Assembly: GCA_032622095.1 (NCBI GenBank)
Contig: CP136064.1
Coordinates: forward strand, 125,909,605 to 125,973,604
Direction: 5' to 3'
Source of the DNA: Siphonodentalium dalli
Lineage: Eukaryota > Mollusca > Scaphopoda > Gadilida > Siphonodentaliidae
Length of the DNA stretch: 64,000 nucleotides
The notes beneath the pieces were generated by a model. The model searched no databases. It saw only the letters and a program-made list of their open reading frames with translations, and was not told the origin of the DNA. The position numbers and the translations under genes were made by a program. Below are positions 11,276 through 23,431 of the stretch, one piece after another; position 1 is the stretch's first letter; each line of letters begins with the position of its first letter.

Positions 11276-12690
11276 CTGGGAAATTACTGCGACATTGGCA
11301 AATTTTTTGTAAAGCAAATAAATATCGATATTTCGTGTATTTATCAACCCATCGTGTCGTTACTTCAAATTGCGTACACATAACATGAATGTTCAAGTCA
11401 TGAGCCGTGTACGCTTAGAGTATATCGGTTTACCAGCATACTAGTATAGATCATGTCATGATTCCTTACTTTTAAGCTACGCACGTATAGAGATCATATT
11501 CCACCAATAGATCACATGGGAACTTTTTGATATTCTGATCTGTTCTGACAGGGAACTTTATAACATTGAACAAACAAGGCAGGGAATATATTTCTTTGTT
11601 AATACTTCCTCAATCTCTATAATCAATTTCACATTAGAGGGTGGTCCCAGCTCGATATTGCATCGTGTTTGTGACTTTTGTGAACCAATATCGCAATAAA
11701 CGTTGAACTATTATAATACCGGGAGAAATTCCATAATTGTTAGCGACGCAAGTTTGGCAGCCATTTCTGGACCTGGAACGCTGTTATTCGGTATATACCC
11801 CGCCTATTATTTCCATTTTCCTAATTACATACATGTACACATGTAAATTCAACTTTTCATTGCACAAATGTTCTAAAAGTTCCCAAAGCGGATTTTAGCG
11901 GATTTGGTTATGTTGTTCCGTGGATTATTGCGGATGTTATGACACCAACATTCTAGGTTGAGCTTGCATTTTGGTTTCTCGGTTTTTCGTCTACATCGAA
12001 GCCTGTTGACTCCTTCTCAAGTTCTCTACCAGCGAGGCAAAATAACATTTCTGCTGACAGACGTTCCACATAGCTTCAAACGGCCAATGTGTTTCACGGA
12101 ACGGCTTCGATCCCCATAACTTACGAACAACTTATGGCGGTTTGGAGAAACTTATGGCGGTTTGGAGAAACTTATGGCGGTTTCGAGCTGTGCGACGCAG
12201 AAACTAGCTGCATGAACACCTAATTATTTACCTGATCTTTTTTATGTATGTATAAATATTATGCATGAGTTTTAAAGCCACGCGGCGGTTTGAGCTCCAA
12301 AATACACCCAATGATATTCGATTTTGAATGTTTCCCGGTATTGAAATTTGTGATAAATACATTAAATATACCTTTCTACGGGCATTATATGTCACAAAAA
12401 TACGCATTGAAGTCATAACTTTGTGCGTGGTGTTTGGGTCCCAAACAAACAACAACCATGTGCACGGCATGTAACAGAAAAGAGCGTTCCGTGTTAGTCT
12501 GTTCCTGGTATGCTAGAAATAAAGAGCGTTTATTTCACTTCTGTGCAAAAATTGAAAACAGCTGGAAACGGCTGTGATCATGGCAAATCGTTTTCAGAGT
12601 ATATCAGTATTTCGAGTATTTTTCAACTTATATTATATCTCATTCCAAATTACGTAGAGAAAATTTTGAACCTCAAATAAGACATGTCTG
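11276..12690. other. Unassigned sequence with one short tandem repeat
   Basis: No gene recognised. It contains the 20-bp tandem repeat listed separately at 12131-12185 and the empty-site relative of the hAT insertion near 12545. Confidence 0.4.
12131..12185. repeat. 20-bp tandem repeat, 2.75 copies
   Basis: 'cttatggcggtttggagaaa' is repeated at 12131 and 12151, with a partial third copy at 12171. Confidence 0.9.
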
Positions 12691-12696
12691 TTTAAA

Positions 12697-13240
12697 GGGG
12701 TACTGTACGCCAAATGTTGTTGTTGGTTTCTATAGTATCCGAGTCGGAGAATAAGGTAACAATTTTTTCATTATTTGAAAGTCTGTTGAGTACGAAGTAG
12801 TGTTACGGATGACAAATTTACCGGAATGCAAAAATACAAATTGTCATTGTCGAGTAATTTTTGTACAGTTTTCAACCAAATGTATCAAATAAAAGTTATA
12901 TTATAGGCATACTAGTCCCATATAATCATTTAAGTTATTGTATCGTCGCTAGTCAGTGGGTGGCACGAGTGTTCTCCCCGTATCATCATAATATTTTAAG
13001 CGATCGTGTGTGCGATCGGTTTAACAATCCAGTAATAATTGACGCCATTTTATGGCTCCAGTCATAAATTCAATTTATATCAAATTATGAACTTTTAAAT
13101 TATTAAATTTTAAGATAGCCTATTAACCTGAGCGTTTACAGAATACATCTTCGACTCAAATTACTTATGTTTCTATATATTATCGATATTAGATCGTTGT
13201 TGTCACCGGAAATTTAATGAAAATGGCGTACAGTACCCCT
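12697..13240. mobile_element. TTAA-flanked MITE with near-perfect inverted repeats
   Basis: The left end 'aggggtactgtacgcca' at 12697 is the exact inverse of the right end 'tggcgtacagtacccct' ending at 13240. TTAA flanks both sides (12693-12696 and 13241-13244). TTAA would point to a piggyBac-like mechanism, but a TA duplication with longer AA-starting ends (Tc1/mariner) fits equally well. It is 544 bp long without a transposase. A fragment of a similar left end is at 47638. Confidence 0.8.
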
Positions 13241-13574
13241 TTAAGGAGTTTCAGTCAGGTTTGTTGGAAACGTATAACTCACGTGTATATACATACAATT
13301 TGCTATCATTGCCTTGAGCATTTAAAATAAATTCTCCGCGCATGTCATGTATGAATTCAGGGAGGAGCCCGGATTACCTAAAATAAACCACTTAACACAA
13401 TACAAGCATAAAGTTCATTCATCGGAGTGCAGCATGTTATAGTGTGGTAATTCGACGCGGTATACGCATTCGGTCAGACGCAACTATACGGAAAATAACT
13501 GTCCATGCGAATGGAGGTGAGTCATATATAATCAGATTCAGATTCAGATATATGTATTCTCAAATCACCAAATA

Positions 13575-13626
13575 CATTGGTATAATTGAGTAAATAAATA
13601 AATAAATATATATATATATATATATA
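13575..13626. repeat. (AAAT)n(AT)n low-complexity tract
   Basis: 'aataaataaataaat' runs into a long 'tatata' tract. Confidence 0.9.
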
Positions 13627-13739
13627 TTGCGATAGGTACCCGCGAATCCGCGCCAAGTGCGCCCATCTATATAGTATGTTCTACCAGCCTATATAGGCAC
13701 ACAAAATATATGATAAATTTTGCACATTTGAATTCATAT

Positions 13740-15060
13740 AGTACACCACTACAGATGATGATTTCTCGTTCTGAACTTAAGTAAGCAGGCTACGGTTGTT
13801 TTGTCATCTAATTCAAGGTATATATATGTTTCTTTTGAGAATTAGGTTTTAATAATTCTATAGAATGCACATTTATTAGAGCTTCCTATATCGATTTGCC
13901 ATGATTGTATGCGTCGCTCATTCGGTGTTTAATGAGCGTATGAAAGATAGAGAGGGTGGGGTTGATTGGTCGATCAAGATATTGGAGAGACCTAGATTAT
14001 TTATACTTTTCTGTATATATTCTAAGCACACATTCTTGCAATTTTGTGTTATTTTGGCCTATATGACAAACACATATTTTGTATTCTTATACTGATAGGG
14101 AGGATGCCGGTTTCTCCGAAAATGAAGGAGGAGCTCGTTGTATTGCGTAAATTGAGTGCGAATTTAAGGAACCATTTCTTGATCTATGATCTATTCTTGA
14201 CAGGTGGTGCTCTCGAACCCCATATTTCGGATCCATGTATCATTACTGGGGCGATTGATTTATCGTATATTTCTATGATACTGTCGTACGAGAGATTGCG
14301 TCTTCTGGTCTTGTTTATAAGCGGTTATATTGCTTTCTTCGCGTTTTTACATCTCATAGTTCGTTCTTTGATAAAATTACATTTTCTATTAAACCATGTT
14401 CCCAAATATGTAAAGATGTCAACAATATCGATATAATTTCCGATTATATTAAATGCGAGTGGATTTTTTGTGTTTTCTTTTATTGCCGAACACTATACAA
14501 ATTTCGTCTTACTTGTATTGATATTCAGCTTCCAAGTGTTGCAGTATGTAGCAAAATGGTTCAGGGCGATTTGTAACTCAACTGGGGAGTTTGCAAAAAG
14601 GGCGGTGTCATCAGCGTATACTACATGTATTAAGAAAAGATTGATATATATTCCTATGTTTAAATTAATTATTCTGCCGATAACAATACCGTTACATCGA
14701 CAGGTATATGCTAATATTCCTCGAGGTCGTTGAAGTGCAGAACAAAAAGCCAACTTGGCTTGTGAAATAATCTGAAATAAACATCGTTCAGAACGCACAT
14801 CTTCAGATTTTTGTACATACTTTTTATAATTTCCAAAATTTTCCCTGCATGATATACCGGAAAGTGAGAGTTTTCTCATAGGCCCTCTCGTCAAACGCTA
14901 TCAAATGCTTTGGAGAAATCCATGAAAGCGCAATATAAGTTTCTTTTCATTAATTTCATAAATTGTGTATAAGCACTGTTGCTTATCTGTTCCCCGAAAA
15001 TCATTCCTGTCTCGTTTTATGTTCCACTTCGATGTTAATTTTTGTTTACCTTCTTAGCGA
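13740..15060 (-). mobile_element. Degraded LINE: reverse transcriptase palm to C-terminus
   Basis: Minus-strand order from high to low coordinate: 'AFMDFSKAFDSV' near 14900-14935 (reverse transcriptase motif), two TGA codons where related proteins have tryptophan, the catalytic 'VVYADDTALFAN' near 14600-14640 (YADD palm), 'LNINTSKTKFV' ending at 14493, then, after frame changes, a segment matching 'YLGTWF', 'CNF', 'AKKA' and 'EIWG' at about 14200-14430, and a zone near 13757 matching the first LINE near 3405. Many stops and shifts make it a pseudogene. It is probably the 3' half of a single LINE whose 5' parts lie at 18290-18840 and 21490-23800. Confidence 0.75.
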
Positions 15061-15231
15061 TTTTTTGACAAGATGGAGCCAGCCGCAAAGAAAAACATGA
15101 GCTGGACTATAATTTATCAAAGTTAGATTTGTCGCCTTTCGCATCGTGGTTTGGTAGATGATACTCAACGGCTATATATGGCAATTGTTTGGTTGCATGT
15201 TCTTATTCATACCGAAATATACACTGATCAC

Positions 15232-16108
15232 AGGGGGGGGGGGGGGGGGGCGGAAAAAAACTGCAGACACAGGGTGGAAAAAACTGTTTTCTTCGGTTTG
15301 GGTACCCCCCCCAAACAGCAAAAACTGCAGTTTTTTCCACTGACCATTTGCCCCCCCCCCCCCCCAGAAAAATCAAATCTACCCCAGCCGGACAACAACT
15401 CGGTTTGACCTGAAACCGAAAAAAAACACCGGAGCATACAATTCACGAGAAGGTGCTTGGTAACTTAGTTTAGATTATTATGACTAAAATGGTCATTGTC
15501 TACCAGTAGAACGCAGATTTGTACCTCGTGATGTCATGACATGTACAAACATGTATATTGGTGATCGCAACGCTATGTATGCACTTTAAAAAATGACAAC
15601 TAGTCATTACCTCGACTTTGAAAAAGATGCAAATGAGATGAGTGAGATACCAGCATATAATTGTTTTCTGATACCATTGGAGGAGAATTTTTTTAATACA
15701 TGGGATAGTTCTGCAGTAAATATTTGCCAGATAAGCGATCGCAGGGTAGAATTCTGCATTCGACTGGTAGACACTGACATAGTCGGTATTATTAAGAGGG
15801 TTAATGGGGTCAATAGCACATGTAAACCAAGACAGTGGTTATCCAAAATTGTTTTATGTGGATTGTACTACTCATTTATATATGATTTGGATATTAAGGT
15901 TAATCCATATTCTATATAATGAGAGAAAATTGAAGTTGTGAGTCTGAAAATACATATTTGGAAAAAAATTACATGCAAATTTTTTCCGACAACCCCCCCC
16001 CTAAATGAATAAGGAAAACATATACGTGTAAATTTTTTACGCCTAGGTACCCCCCCCCACCCCCCCGGTACGTTGTGTCCCGCAGTTTTTTTCCGCCCCC
16101 TCCCCCTG
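15232..16108. mobile_element. hAT-type element with poly-G/poly-C ends
   Basis: The left end is a long G tract followed by 'cggaaaaaaactgc'. The right end read inversely is 'cagggggagggggcggaaaa' followed by the same 'actgc'. An 8-bp direct repeat CTGATCAC flanks both sides (15224-15231 and 16109-16116). Internal C tracts lie near 15306, 15350, 15990 and 16050. The frame 15593-15919 has no recognised domain, so the element looks non-autonomous. It sits in a degraded LINE region. Confidence 0.75.
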
Positions 16109-16116
16109 CTGATCAC

Positions 16117-17940
16117 TAACAAATCTCACATTTTTCTTCAGTACGTGACCGACAAAATAGTGGAAATTTCGCTAGCATAAAATAGTTCTACAAGCCTGCA
16201 ATTGTAAATTACGATAACTACATCTTTACAAACGATTCACGTGCTGTGTTGTTTCAAGCATAACATATATGGGTATTAGATATTACTTTTTCGCCGAACC
16301 ACGTGGGTACCACTTCTTATACAGAAATCCAGCACGTTCCGGTTCTTGTCAATTATAAATGTTCCACTGTTAAGACAAAACATCATTGAGTTTATAAATG
16401 AAATCCTTTAGAAATGACTGTTTTAGTTATTGTGAGTATTTATAATTTTCACAGTGACAAAAATCACAAAATGGTAGAAAAATTTGGGGAAATGACCCAT
16501 ATATCACTCAACTTTCTCAATATATCCCACTCCTATAAATACTCAAATTCATATGTGCACATATCTATTAACTGATATATATTCACAACAAGACATGTCT
16601 TCTTGTGCATATATTTCATTTAGTATGTATAATTGCCACAAGTTACATCGGTAATATTAATTCATATTTCAGAAATTACCGCCGATGTTATTGCTGTCGG
16701 GGGAGCACAAATAATCAAAGACAGCTTATCTAAATTTTATGTCTAATTCAGTATTAATGTGTATGGCTTAGAATGACTCTGAATTACTTTAGGTTTCCTC
16801 GGTGCATTGATCTATTCTGATCACCAGACTAGAGCGAGCATGTATACTATAAATTGCGTACAATCAAATGGTTTGATGACTGTGTGCAAATAATATATTC
16901 TAGATCTGGTATAGATATAACTATGTCATAAAGTATAACATCACAGGAATCAAATACAATCCACAGCACTAAATATTAAGCAGTTTTGAATCACACTATC
17001 ATATATATTCTCCGTACTGCGGAGATCGAGATTTGATTGGAATCGGTAACAGCACCATATATGTTTTAAATTATGGCTCCCCCGTTCACGGTGTCCCTCC
17101 CCACCCCACCCCACCACTGAACGGGCGAAGCAACGTTGGCAATTCCAAATAACATAGCTGTATTATCCATATCACGGTAAGCTTTCAAGTGAGTTTGATA
17201 GAAATCGGCGACGAAAACAATCTTGTCAATTTTTATTCCCACCCCGTGAATGTGCATCCTAAGTCATTAATCGCCCATTTCTGTCAAACTTGAACTAACC
17301 AATTTTGAAGCCCATTTAAGTTATAAAGCGGTTTGACAGAAACATATAATATAGGCCTGAATAATTTGTTATGTGCATCATGCATGTTATATCAGAATTC
17401 GGCTTTGTTGTGTCAACTGTGTTCCGTTTTCTCGCGAATCAAGCTCATTCCTATAATAACGGGTTGTCATAGAATTCGGGAATATGGCTGTATTATATCT
17501 TTAATTCGATGAGTGTTGAGCCATCATATATTTGATTAATCACAAAAGAAGTGGAGCAGCAAAGAATTGATCAGGGAAACAAAATTTGTCTAAGAAGTGG
17601 AACATTTTCGGGTGAAATTTCCCCGCATTTTTCACATGGAAACGATTATAGGATCGTGTTGATTTGCTGCATGTATAACTAATGGTACCCAGTTATTATA
17701 AATCTGAAGATTCCATGACGATATGTCGGCTGGTTCGCAAGAAGTCAACTCAACATATTTCCATTGTATTAACACATGAATTAGTTTAAATCCTATTTTA
17801 ACGGAAATAAGAGTGAAATAACAGTTCGACACGAGCTGTATCTATTTATCACCCTCACAATGACCAAAATACATGTTGACAAACTCACATATCTGCCGTT
17901 TTACAGCCTTTTCATCTTCCAAAAACATTAAAAAATCATA
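16117..17940. other. Unassigned sequence
   Basis: Only short open frames; no family recognised. It lies between pieces of the shattered LINE and may be another inserted element, but no ends were found. Confidence 0.4.
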
Positions 17941-17949
17941 ATCGAAGGG

Positions 17950-18180
17950 GAACATGATCAAAATCGATGTGGAACATAAAACGGGACAGGAATGATATTC
18001 GGGGAACAGATGAGCAACAGTGCTTATACACAAATTATGAAATTAATGAAAAGAAACTTATATTGCGCTTTCATGGATTTCTCCAAAGCATTTGATAGCG
18101 TTTGACGAGAGGGCCTATGAGAAAACTCTCACTTTCCGGTATATCATGCGGGGAAGATTTTGGAAATTATAAAACAGGGC
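17950..18180 (+). mobile_element. Inverted LINE fragment, copy of 14820-15035
   Basis: This plus-strand segment is nearly identical to the reverse complement of about 14820-15035 ('tgtggaacataaaac', 'ggaacaga', 'gatttctccaaagcattt'). It carries the same two TGA codons in the reverse transcriptase frame. The match ends near 18175. Confidence 0.8.
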
Positions 18181-18289
18181 ATATATATAGGGGAAATGTG
18201 TGGTCTGTTGAACTGTATACTGTCCGAAACCCGACTAGGGATTCGGTCTGGAGATTGTTCTATTGGAGAAAACCATTTATACAGGCACA

Positions 18290-18840
18290 TATAATGCTTG
18301 TGAAGAGTTTTGATAGGGTACATAAGAGTGTGATCTTCCGGCAATTATCGTAGTTAATCGGGTCATCATTTCTGTATACTTGTCATATAATACATATTTC
18401 CCAATCTGTCGGAATATGTCTTGTTTCAAGTATTTTATTAAATAAGTTTTTGAAAAAAATTCCCAACATCTCGACACTATATATTTTATCATTTCATTTG
18501 TTACTGAATCGAAGCCTGGGGCCTCTTCATTTTTCAGTCTGTTCGCTGTATAGAAATTTCTTTGTTAAGAAGTCAGACATCTAAATAATTTCTTTGCATG
18601 TTAAAGTTCATTAAAACAATGTTATTATCAGTGGTACCCGCAGTGATGTCTTCTAATGTTTCGAAAAATCCCTGGAAAAAAAGTGGAATTCATTCCTTGT
18701 ATAGTATTGGCCTAATTTCAAATTTCCCATCAAGTTCCCGGACTAATTTCCAAAATTCTTTCCTTTATCTGTTTATTGTATATTTTCTTTTCCAGATTTA
18801 TTTTATATCTACGCATACTTGATAGTTGTGTGTGTTTATA
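18290..18840 (-). mobile_element. LINE fragment: linker and reverse transcriptase fingers
   Basis: Minus-strand translation gives 'LKNEEAPGFDSVTNEMIKY', followed in a shifted frame by 'HIPTDWEICI' and by a segment resembling the 'NYRGITLL' motif. Upstream (18600-18800) is a linker-like 'WKLVRELDGKFEIRP'. These are the usual sequences between endonuclease and palm in CR1/Jockey-group LINEs. Frameshifts make it non-functional. It is plausibly continuous with the palm fragment at 13740-15060. Confidence 0.7.
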
Positions 18841-18859
18841 TGAGTTCCTGCTTTCAATA

Positions 18860-19380
18860 ATATTGTGTTTATTAAAGTGATATGAAACACTCCGGTATGG
18901 TGATCAAATAGAAATGGAGAATAATCTTGCTCAAAGTAGTAATTTTTACAAATATTAGATCGAAATTGACAACAAACATCGCCATTCTTATATATTAATT
19001 AAATACAGTGACTCGAGATGGCGAAATCGTTTTCGTTAGCTTATCGCAGATAGTTGCGTCCCGCATCGAGAAGTAAATATTTACAATTGCGCGTAGTTCA
19101 GACGATGTTTTCTATGGATTGGTAAGGTCGATTTGTTTGAAATTTTCGGCGATGTTACTAGAAGGCTATATTCCTCCAGTTGGCATAATGCCTGAATAAT
19201 AACTTACTAGTTTCACGCACCCGAATAAGTACATACTATATCTTTAAAGTTCGATGGGTGTATATTATAATTCTTTCGCCCCTTTCGGTACGCTGTCCTC
19301 GAGTGGAGGCAATCACGTGAAAACCACGGCATACCTAACGGTTTTTATGTGTACCCATGCCATGTATGGTACACATAATG
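18860..19380. other. Unassigned sequence
   Basis: AT-rich. It contains the 'gaaacactccggta' block shared with 335-370. No gene recognised. Confidence 0.35.
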
Positions 19381-20480
19381 CCAACGTCCCGATCAAGCAT
19401 CCGTCGTTCGTCCGCCCGTCTGTCTGGACGTCCGTCTGTCCGTACGTCTCTCCGGCGGTCCCTCTGTCCGAGGACACATGCTATCCGATTCGATTACTCA
19501 AGTATTTTTTATCGGATCGTGTTCAAATTTTATGTGCATGTTTACGATGACACACTCCTGCATAATTTTTGGTATCGATCGGTTGATCAGTTGAGAATTG
19601 ATTAACACTTTCCATCCATACATGGTCATGTTCTATCCGATGCCACGACTTAAGTATTTTTTGTCCGATTGTGTTCATATTTTATATGCAGGTTTATCAT
19701 GACATATGCCTCACCTGTATAGTTTTGGTATTGATTGGTTGATCGATTTAGAAATATTTAACCCTTTCACACCGATTCAATAAGTCAAATAATTGTCTTC
19801 TGATTTACCTCATATGTCTTACCTAGGTTTTCCTTAGCACACTCTTCATTTCTATGGATTTTGGTTTTGATTAATTAACCCTTATACTCTTTAACCATGG
19901 TTATCAATGAACACTCTATTTAAAGTTTTATATCATTAATTAGGTGTGATGTCCTATTTTTAAAATATGAAGATTTTATTGCAATATAGTTGCATGTAAT
20001 ATAATGATACCACTAAATTACCATGTGAACATCCAATATCCAGAGTATATGAGAGTACATTTTATAGATGTTGTCATTCCAAGTGAAATATGTTATTAAA
20101 TGAGTGATGACATATGGTACAGAGCTCTGGTTGTTTGTTAGATGGAGTCAAAGATAAACAACAGTGGTTGCTGGCTAATTGTTTATCCTATCTGTCAAAT
20201 TGATTAATGGTAGCATGAGACTCTTGTTTCTCTTATTCTTGAAATTTCATTACAGAGTGTGATAAGGGACCCTTTACTTATATAAGTGTCTTCTATATTC
20301 CATTGATATGCTTAGAAAATATTAACCCTTTCCACATGCTATAATGTACGTGGACTCTTCCCCATATCTCTTATATATGGTTATCTTTGCACACTATTCA
20401 CTTCTATCGATTTTGGTATTGACTTATTAATTGATTTTTGAAAATATATTAACCCTTCAGACACATGCTTTCAATATGAA
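19380..20480. mobile_element. Tandem-repeat element with GTCC microsatellite
   Basis: A degenerate 'cgtccgtctgtccg' tract at about 19400-19465 is followed by diverged units of roughly 140 bp. Landmarks are 'aagtattttttatcgg', 'gttcaaattttatgtgcatg' and 'ttggtatcgatcggttgatc' near 19500-19580, repeated near 19650-19745 and in weaker form to about 20460 ('attttggtattgac'). Same overall design as the elements at 8930 and 26030. Confidence 0.55.
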
Positions 20481-21480
20481 ATTAAAATAATGACTGATAG
20501 CCAATATGATTTATCTATGCAATAGGTAACAGGCAGATAAATCTACATGACCATTGTAGGTGATGCCTTGTTTTGAAAATCAAGATAATAGAAGTTGTTA
20601 ATATTTCCAGGAATATTATTTTGCCATTTGTTTATATTGTCATGGTTGATTGAATTTTAGGGGTCACAGAGCGCTCAGAAGATTAACATAGAATGTTATG
20701 GAGTTTAGTGTCCATGCTATATACTTGTAACACATTGTAATGTGTGAAGCCATTTAATTGAGGGCTCTTACTTTCTTTTATATGAACTGTGGTAATCTGT
20801 TTTTATTTAGGTGTCATAGGGGCCAGCATTCTCATCATATTATGTCTGTATAACATTATATAGATAACACTTTTGTATTTTTTGTATTTTGTATAAACTA
20901 CATATATTTTTGAAAACCATACACCCCTGTTATGAAACACTTAATGTCACGGTGGCATTCACCTGACAATATAAGCATTCCTTATTTCACAGGTTAGAGC
21001 TGTTCTTATATGTCTGTCCGATATGTTTTATAAACAAATAACAACTGGTGAGAATGGGGGGGGGGGGTAATTAAAGTATAATCTAAATATGAGACGCAAT
21101 CCCATACATGTATATTGTTCTAAGCAGTCTGGCTTGTCAACAAATTATAATTTCTCTTTAGAAATGAATGAATTTTGAATATATGGCAGGTAAAAATTGG
21201 CAGAGATAGGGATTTATCATTTTTGCTTCCAATGAGTTAACTTAAACTCCTAAACGTATCCTCCGAAATCACTAAACCGTTGGATCTCACAGTGATATGT
21301 CCTTGTGTGAACAGGGACAGAGTTATGAGATTTACAGCTACCGCCCCCCCCAAATACTTTAACCCCTTCTTAAGACAAATTATTTGAGCTTTTAAATTCA
21401 AGTTGGGTACTGATATATGGATTCCTGTGGTCATGTCTTTGACAAATTATCAGTTATAGCTAATCGCTATCGCCAATGTA
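20480..21480. other. Unassigned AT-rich sequence
   Basis: No gene seen. A G tract is at about 21055-21067. Confidence 0.4.
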
Positions 21481-21489
21481 TGGGTTAAA

Positions 21490-22214
21490 CATCTGCCGAT
21501 CGTGATCTCGTTTACTTCTGTTTCGCTTCGTATTCTTCCGCGTCGTGTTTGTTTTCGATGGTCTGTTGCGTTCGTAAGGATTACTTTCAATTCATTGTAA
21601 GCTATATGTTCAGATTTTCCTTTGCGTTATGGATGTGTGTCGACTGATCTAGGAGTGAGTTTAGTTCTTCGATTTTAGTCGCGTTGATTATATGTATGAA
21701 GCTATCGGTGTTAGCTTTGTTCCAGTTCCGAGTGACTGTGCGTTTTGACGGATGTGCGCCTCTGCGTTGTGGCCTTAATTTGTCTCACGCGCTGACTGGT
21801 TAACTTGAGGCGGAAGATTAACGCTGAGTGGTTATCGGATTCGAGCTCATTGAAAGGCTTGACACGGAATACGCTAATGTCATCAGTAAGTTTTGGGCTA
21901 CATATAACAGAGTCAATGACACTGCAGTTTGTAGTCGTGTGTCTGGCCTTTTGAAACCAATCGTCTTTTCTGCCATTCAGAATGCATATTTCGTTTTCGT
22001 GCATAAGTTTGCTACCGGAGCCATTCACTTTGGTGTCCGGGTCAAATCGCTTTGCATGGGTACTTGTAATAGAATGTTTGCTAATAAGTCGGTCTGCCAG
22101 TGTCCTATCATCTTAGGGTGCCTGTTAGAGAGTTAAAGTCTCCCGCCAGTAAAAATGATCTAATGAAATCAGTTTGTCTAAAATAGAGATGTGGATATTA
22201 TCGAATGTATTCTC
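21490..22214 (-). mobile_element. LINE endonuclease C-terminal half and linker
   Basis: Minus strand: 'FLLAGDFNSLTGTLR' at about 22115-22160 contains the GDFN active-site motif of AP-like endonucleases. 'SVIDSVICSP' and 'ESDNHSALIF' (21790-21920) correspond to the conserved DY/SDH region. The sequence continues into a charged linker to about 21490. Two stops follow 'TLR'. The domain is cut at 22214 by the foldback element; its N-terminal half resumes at 23432. Confidence 0.75.
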
Positions 22215-22222
22215 TTAAAAAT

Positions 22223-23422
22223 GGTGTCAGACCGGTTTTCCGAAGACCTATTACTACGAAGGCCCACAACTCCGAAGACCCGATTCTCCGACGGCCCACA
22301 ACTCCGAAGACCCGATTCTCCGACGGCCCATAACTCCGAAGATCCGATTCTCCGAAAGCCCATAACTCCGAAGACCTATAACCCCGAAGGGCCGATTCTC
22401 CGACGGCCCATAACTCCGAAGGTCCGATTCTCCGAAGGTCCGATTCTCCGAAGATTTTGTTTTATCGGGGTATTATCGTTTACTAAATAGTGTACAGTCC
22501 AGTGGCGAAGACAAGTGGTCCCAAAATTCCCACTGCCCCCATTAAACCTCTATACTTGCTATTTCAGACAATATGGGCCCCTACCAAAACATGTCCAATG
22601 TCATGTCATCGTTCATGAGGCATCAAAATATTCAAACTTTTCCTACTGCCCCCACCTAAATGGGAATCCTGGCCCGCCACTGACTATACACCAGATACTA
22701 TAAAGTTACGTTGGCCCATGAGATGCCAGAGTAAAATGTACAGGGGTGAACGGGGAAGAACTTGTCGCCCCTGTGCATGTTATATAGGCTACTCTGACAT
22801 TCTTGCAGCGTTTCGTTATAATATACCCGGTGCACACCAGTGGCGGAGCCAGGGTTCCCATTTAGGGGTGCACATTAATTAGCATATGTGGGGGATATGT
22901 GGGGGATATATCATGCATATGATATGCCGAAAGCATATCACGAAGGCCTGATTTGGGGAGCGCATACATGGGAGGGGTCACCCCCCATCGTTGGTCCGGG
23001 GGCTCCCCTGGGCAGGAACACTGTGAATATTTGAATGCCTAGGAGGGATTTCCTGACGTTTACATGACATTTGACATGTTTTTTGGGGGCGGTCTTCCCT
23101 AGGGCCCCATTGACCCCACCACTGGACTGTACACTATTTAATAAGCGAAAAAACATGATCTTCGGAGAATCAGACCTTCGGAGAATCGGACCTTCGGAGA
23201 ATCGGCCCTTCGGAGTTATAGACCGTCGGAGTTATGGGCGTTCGGAGTTATAGGCCTTCGGAGTTATGGGCTTTCGGAGTTATGGGTCTTCGGAGTTATG
23301 GGATTTCGGAGAATCGGTACTTCGGAGTTATGGGCTTTCGGAGAATCGGGGCGTCGGAGAATCTGACCTTCGGAGAATCGGACCTTCGGAGTTATGGGTC
23401 TTCGGAAAAACGCTACGTAACC
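22223..23422. mobile_element. Foldback (MULE-like) element, copy 1
   Basis: A perfect 9-bp target duplication CTTAAAAAT flanks it (22214-22222 and 23423-23431). Both ends begin GGT and share 'ttttccgaagacc'. The arms are long inverted arrays of 14-15-bp units alternating 'ataactccgaag' and 'gattctccgaag' on the left and their inverse on the right. The inverted repeat continues inward to 'gtgtacagtccagtgg' and 'ccactggactgtacac' around a loop of roughly 600 bp. Arms made of subrepeats are typical of foldback elements, and 9-bp duplications are typical of Mutator-like elements. No transposase. The loop holds several 'cagtggcg' motifs that could mark nested hAT ends. Confidence 0.85.
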
Positions 23423-23431
23423 CTTAAAAAT

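Noticed and set aside
15151..15446. Frames with poly-Gly or poly-Pro
   Set aside because: They arise from G/C homopolymers of the hAT-type element.
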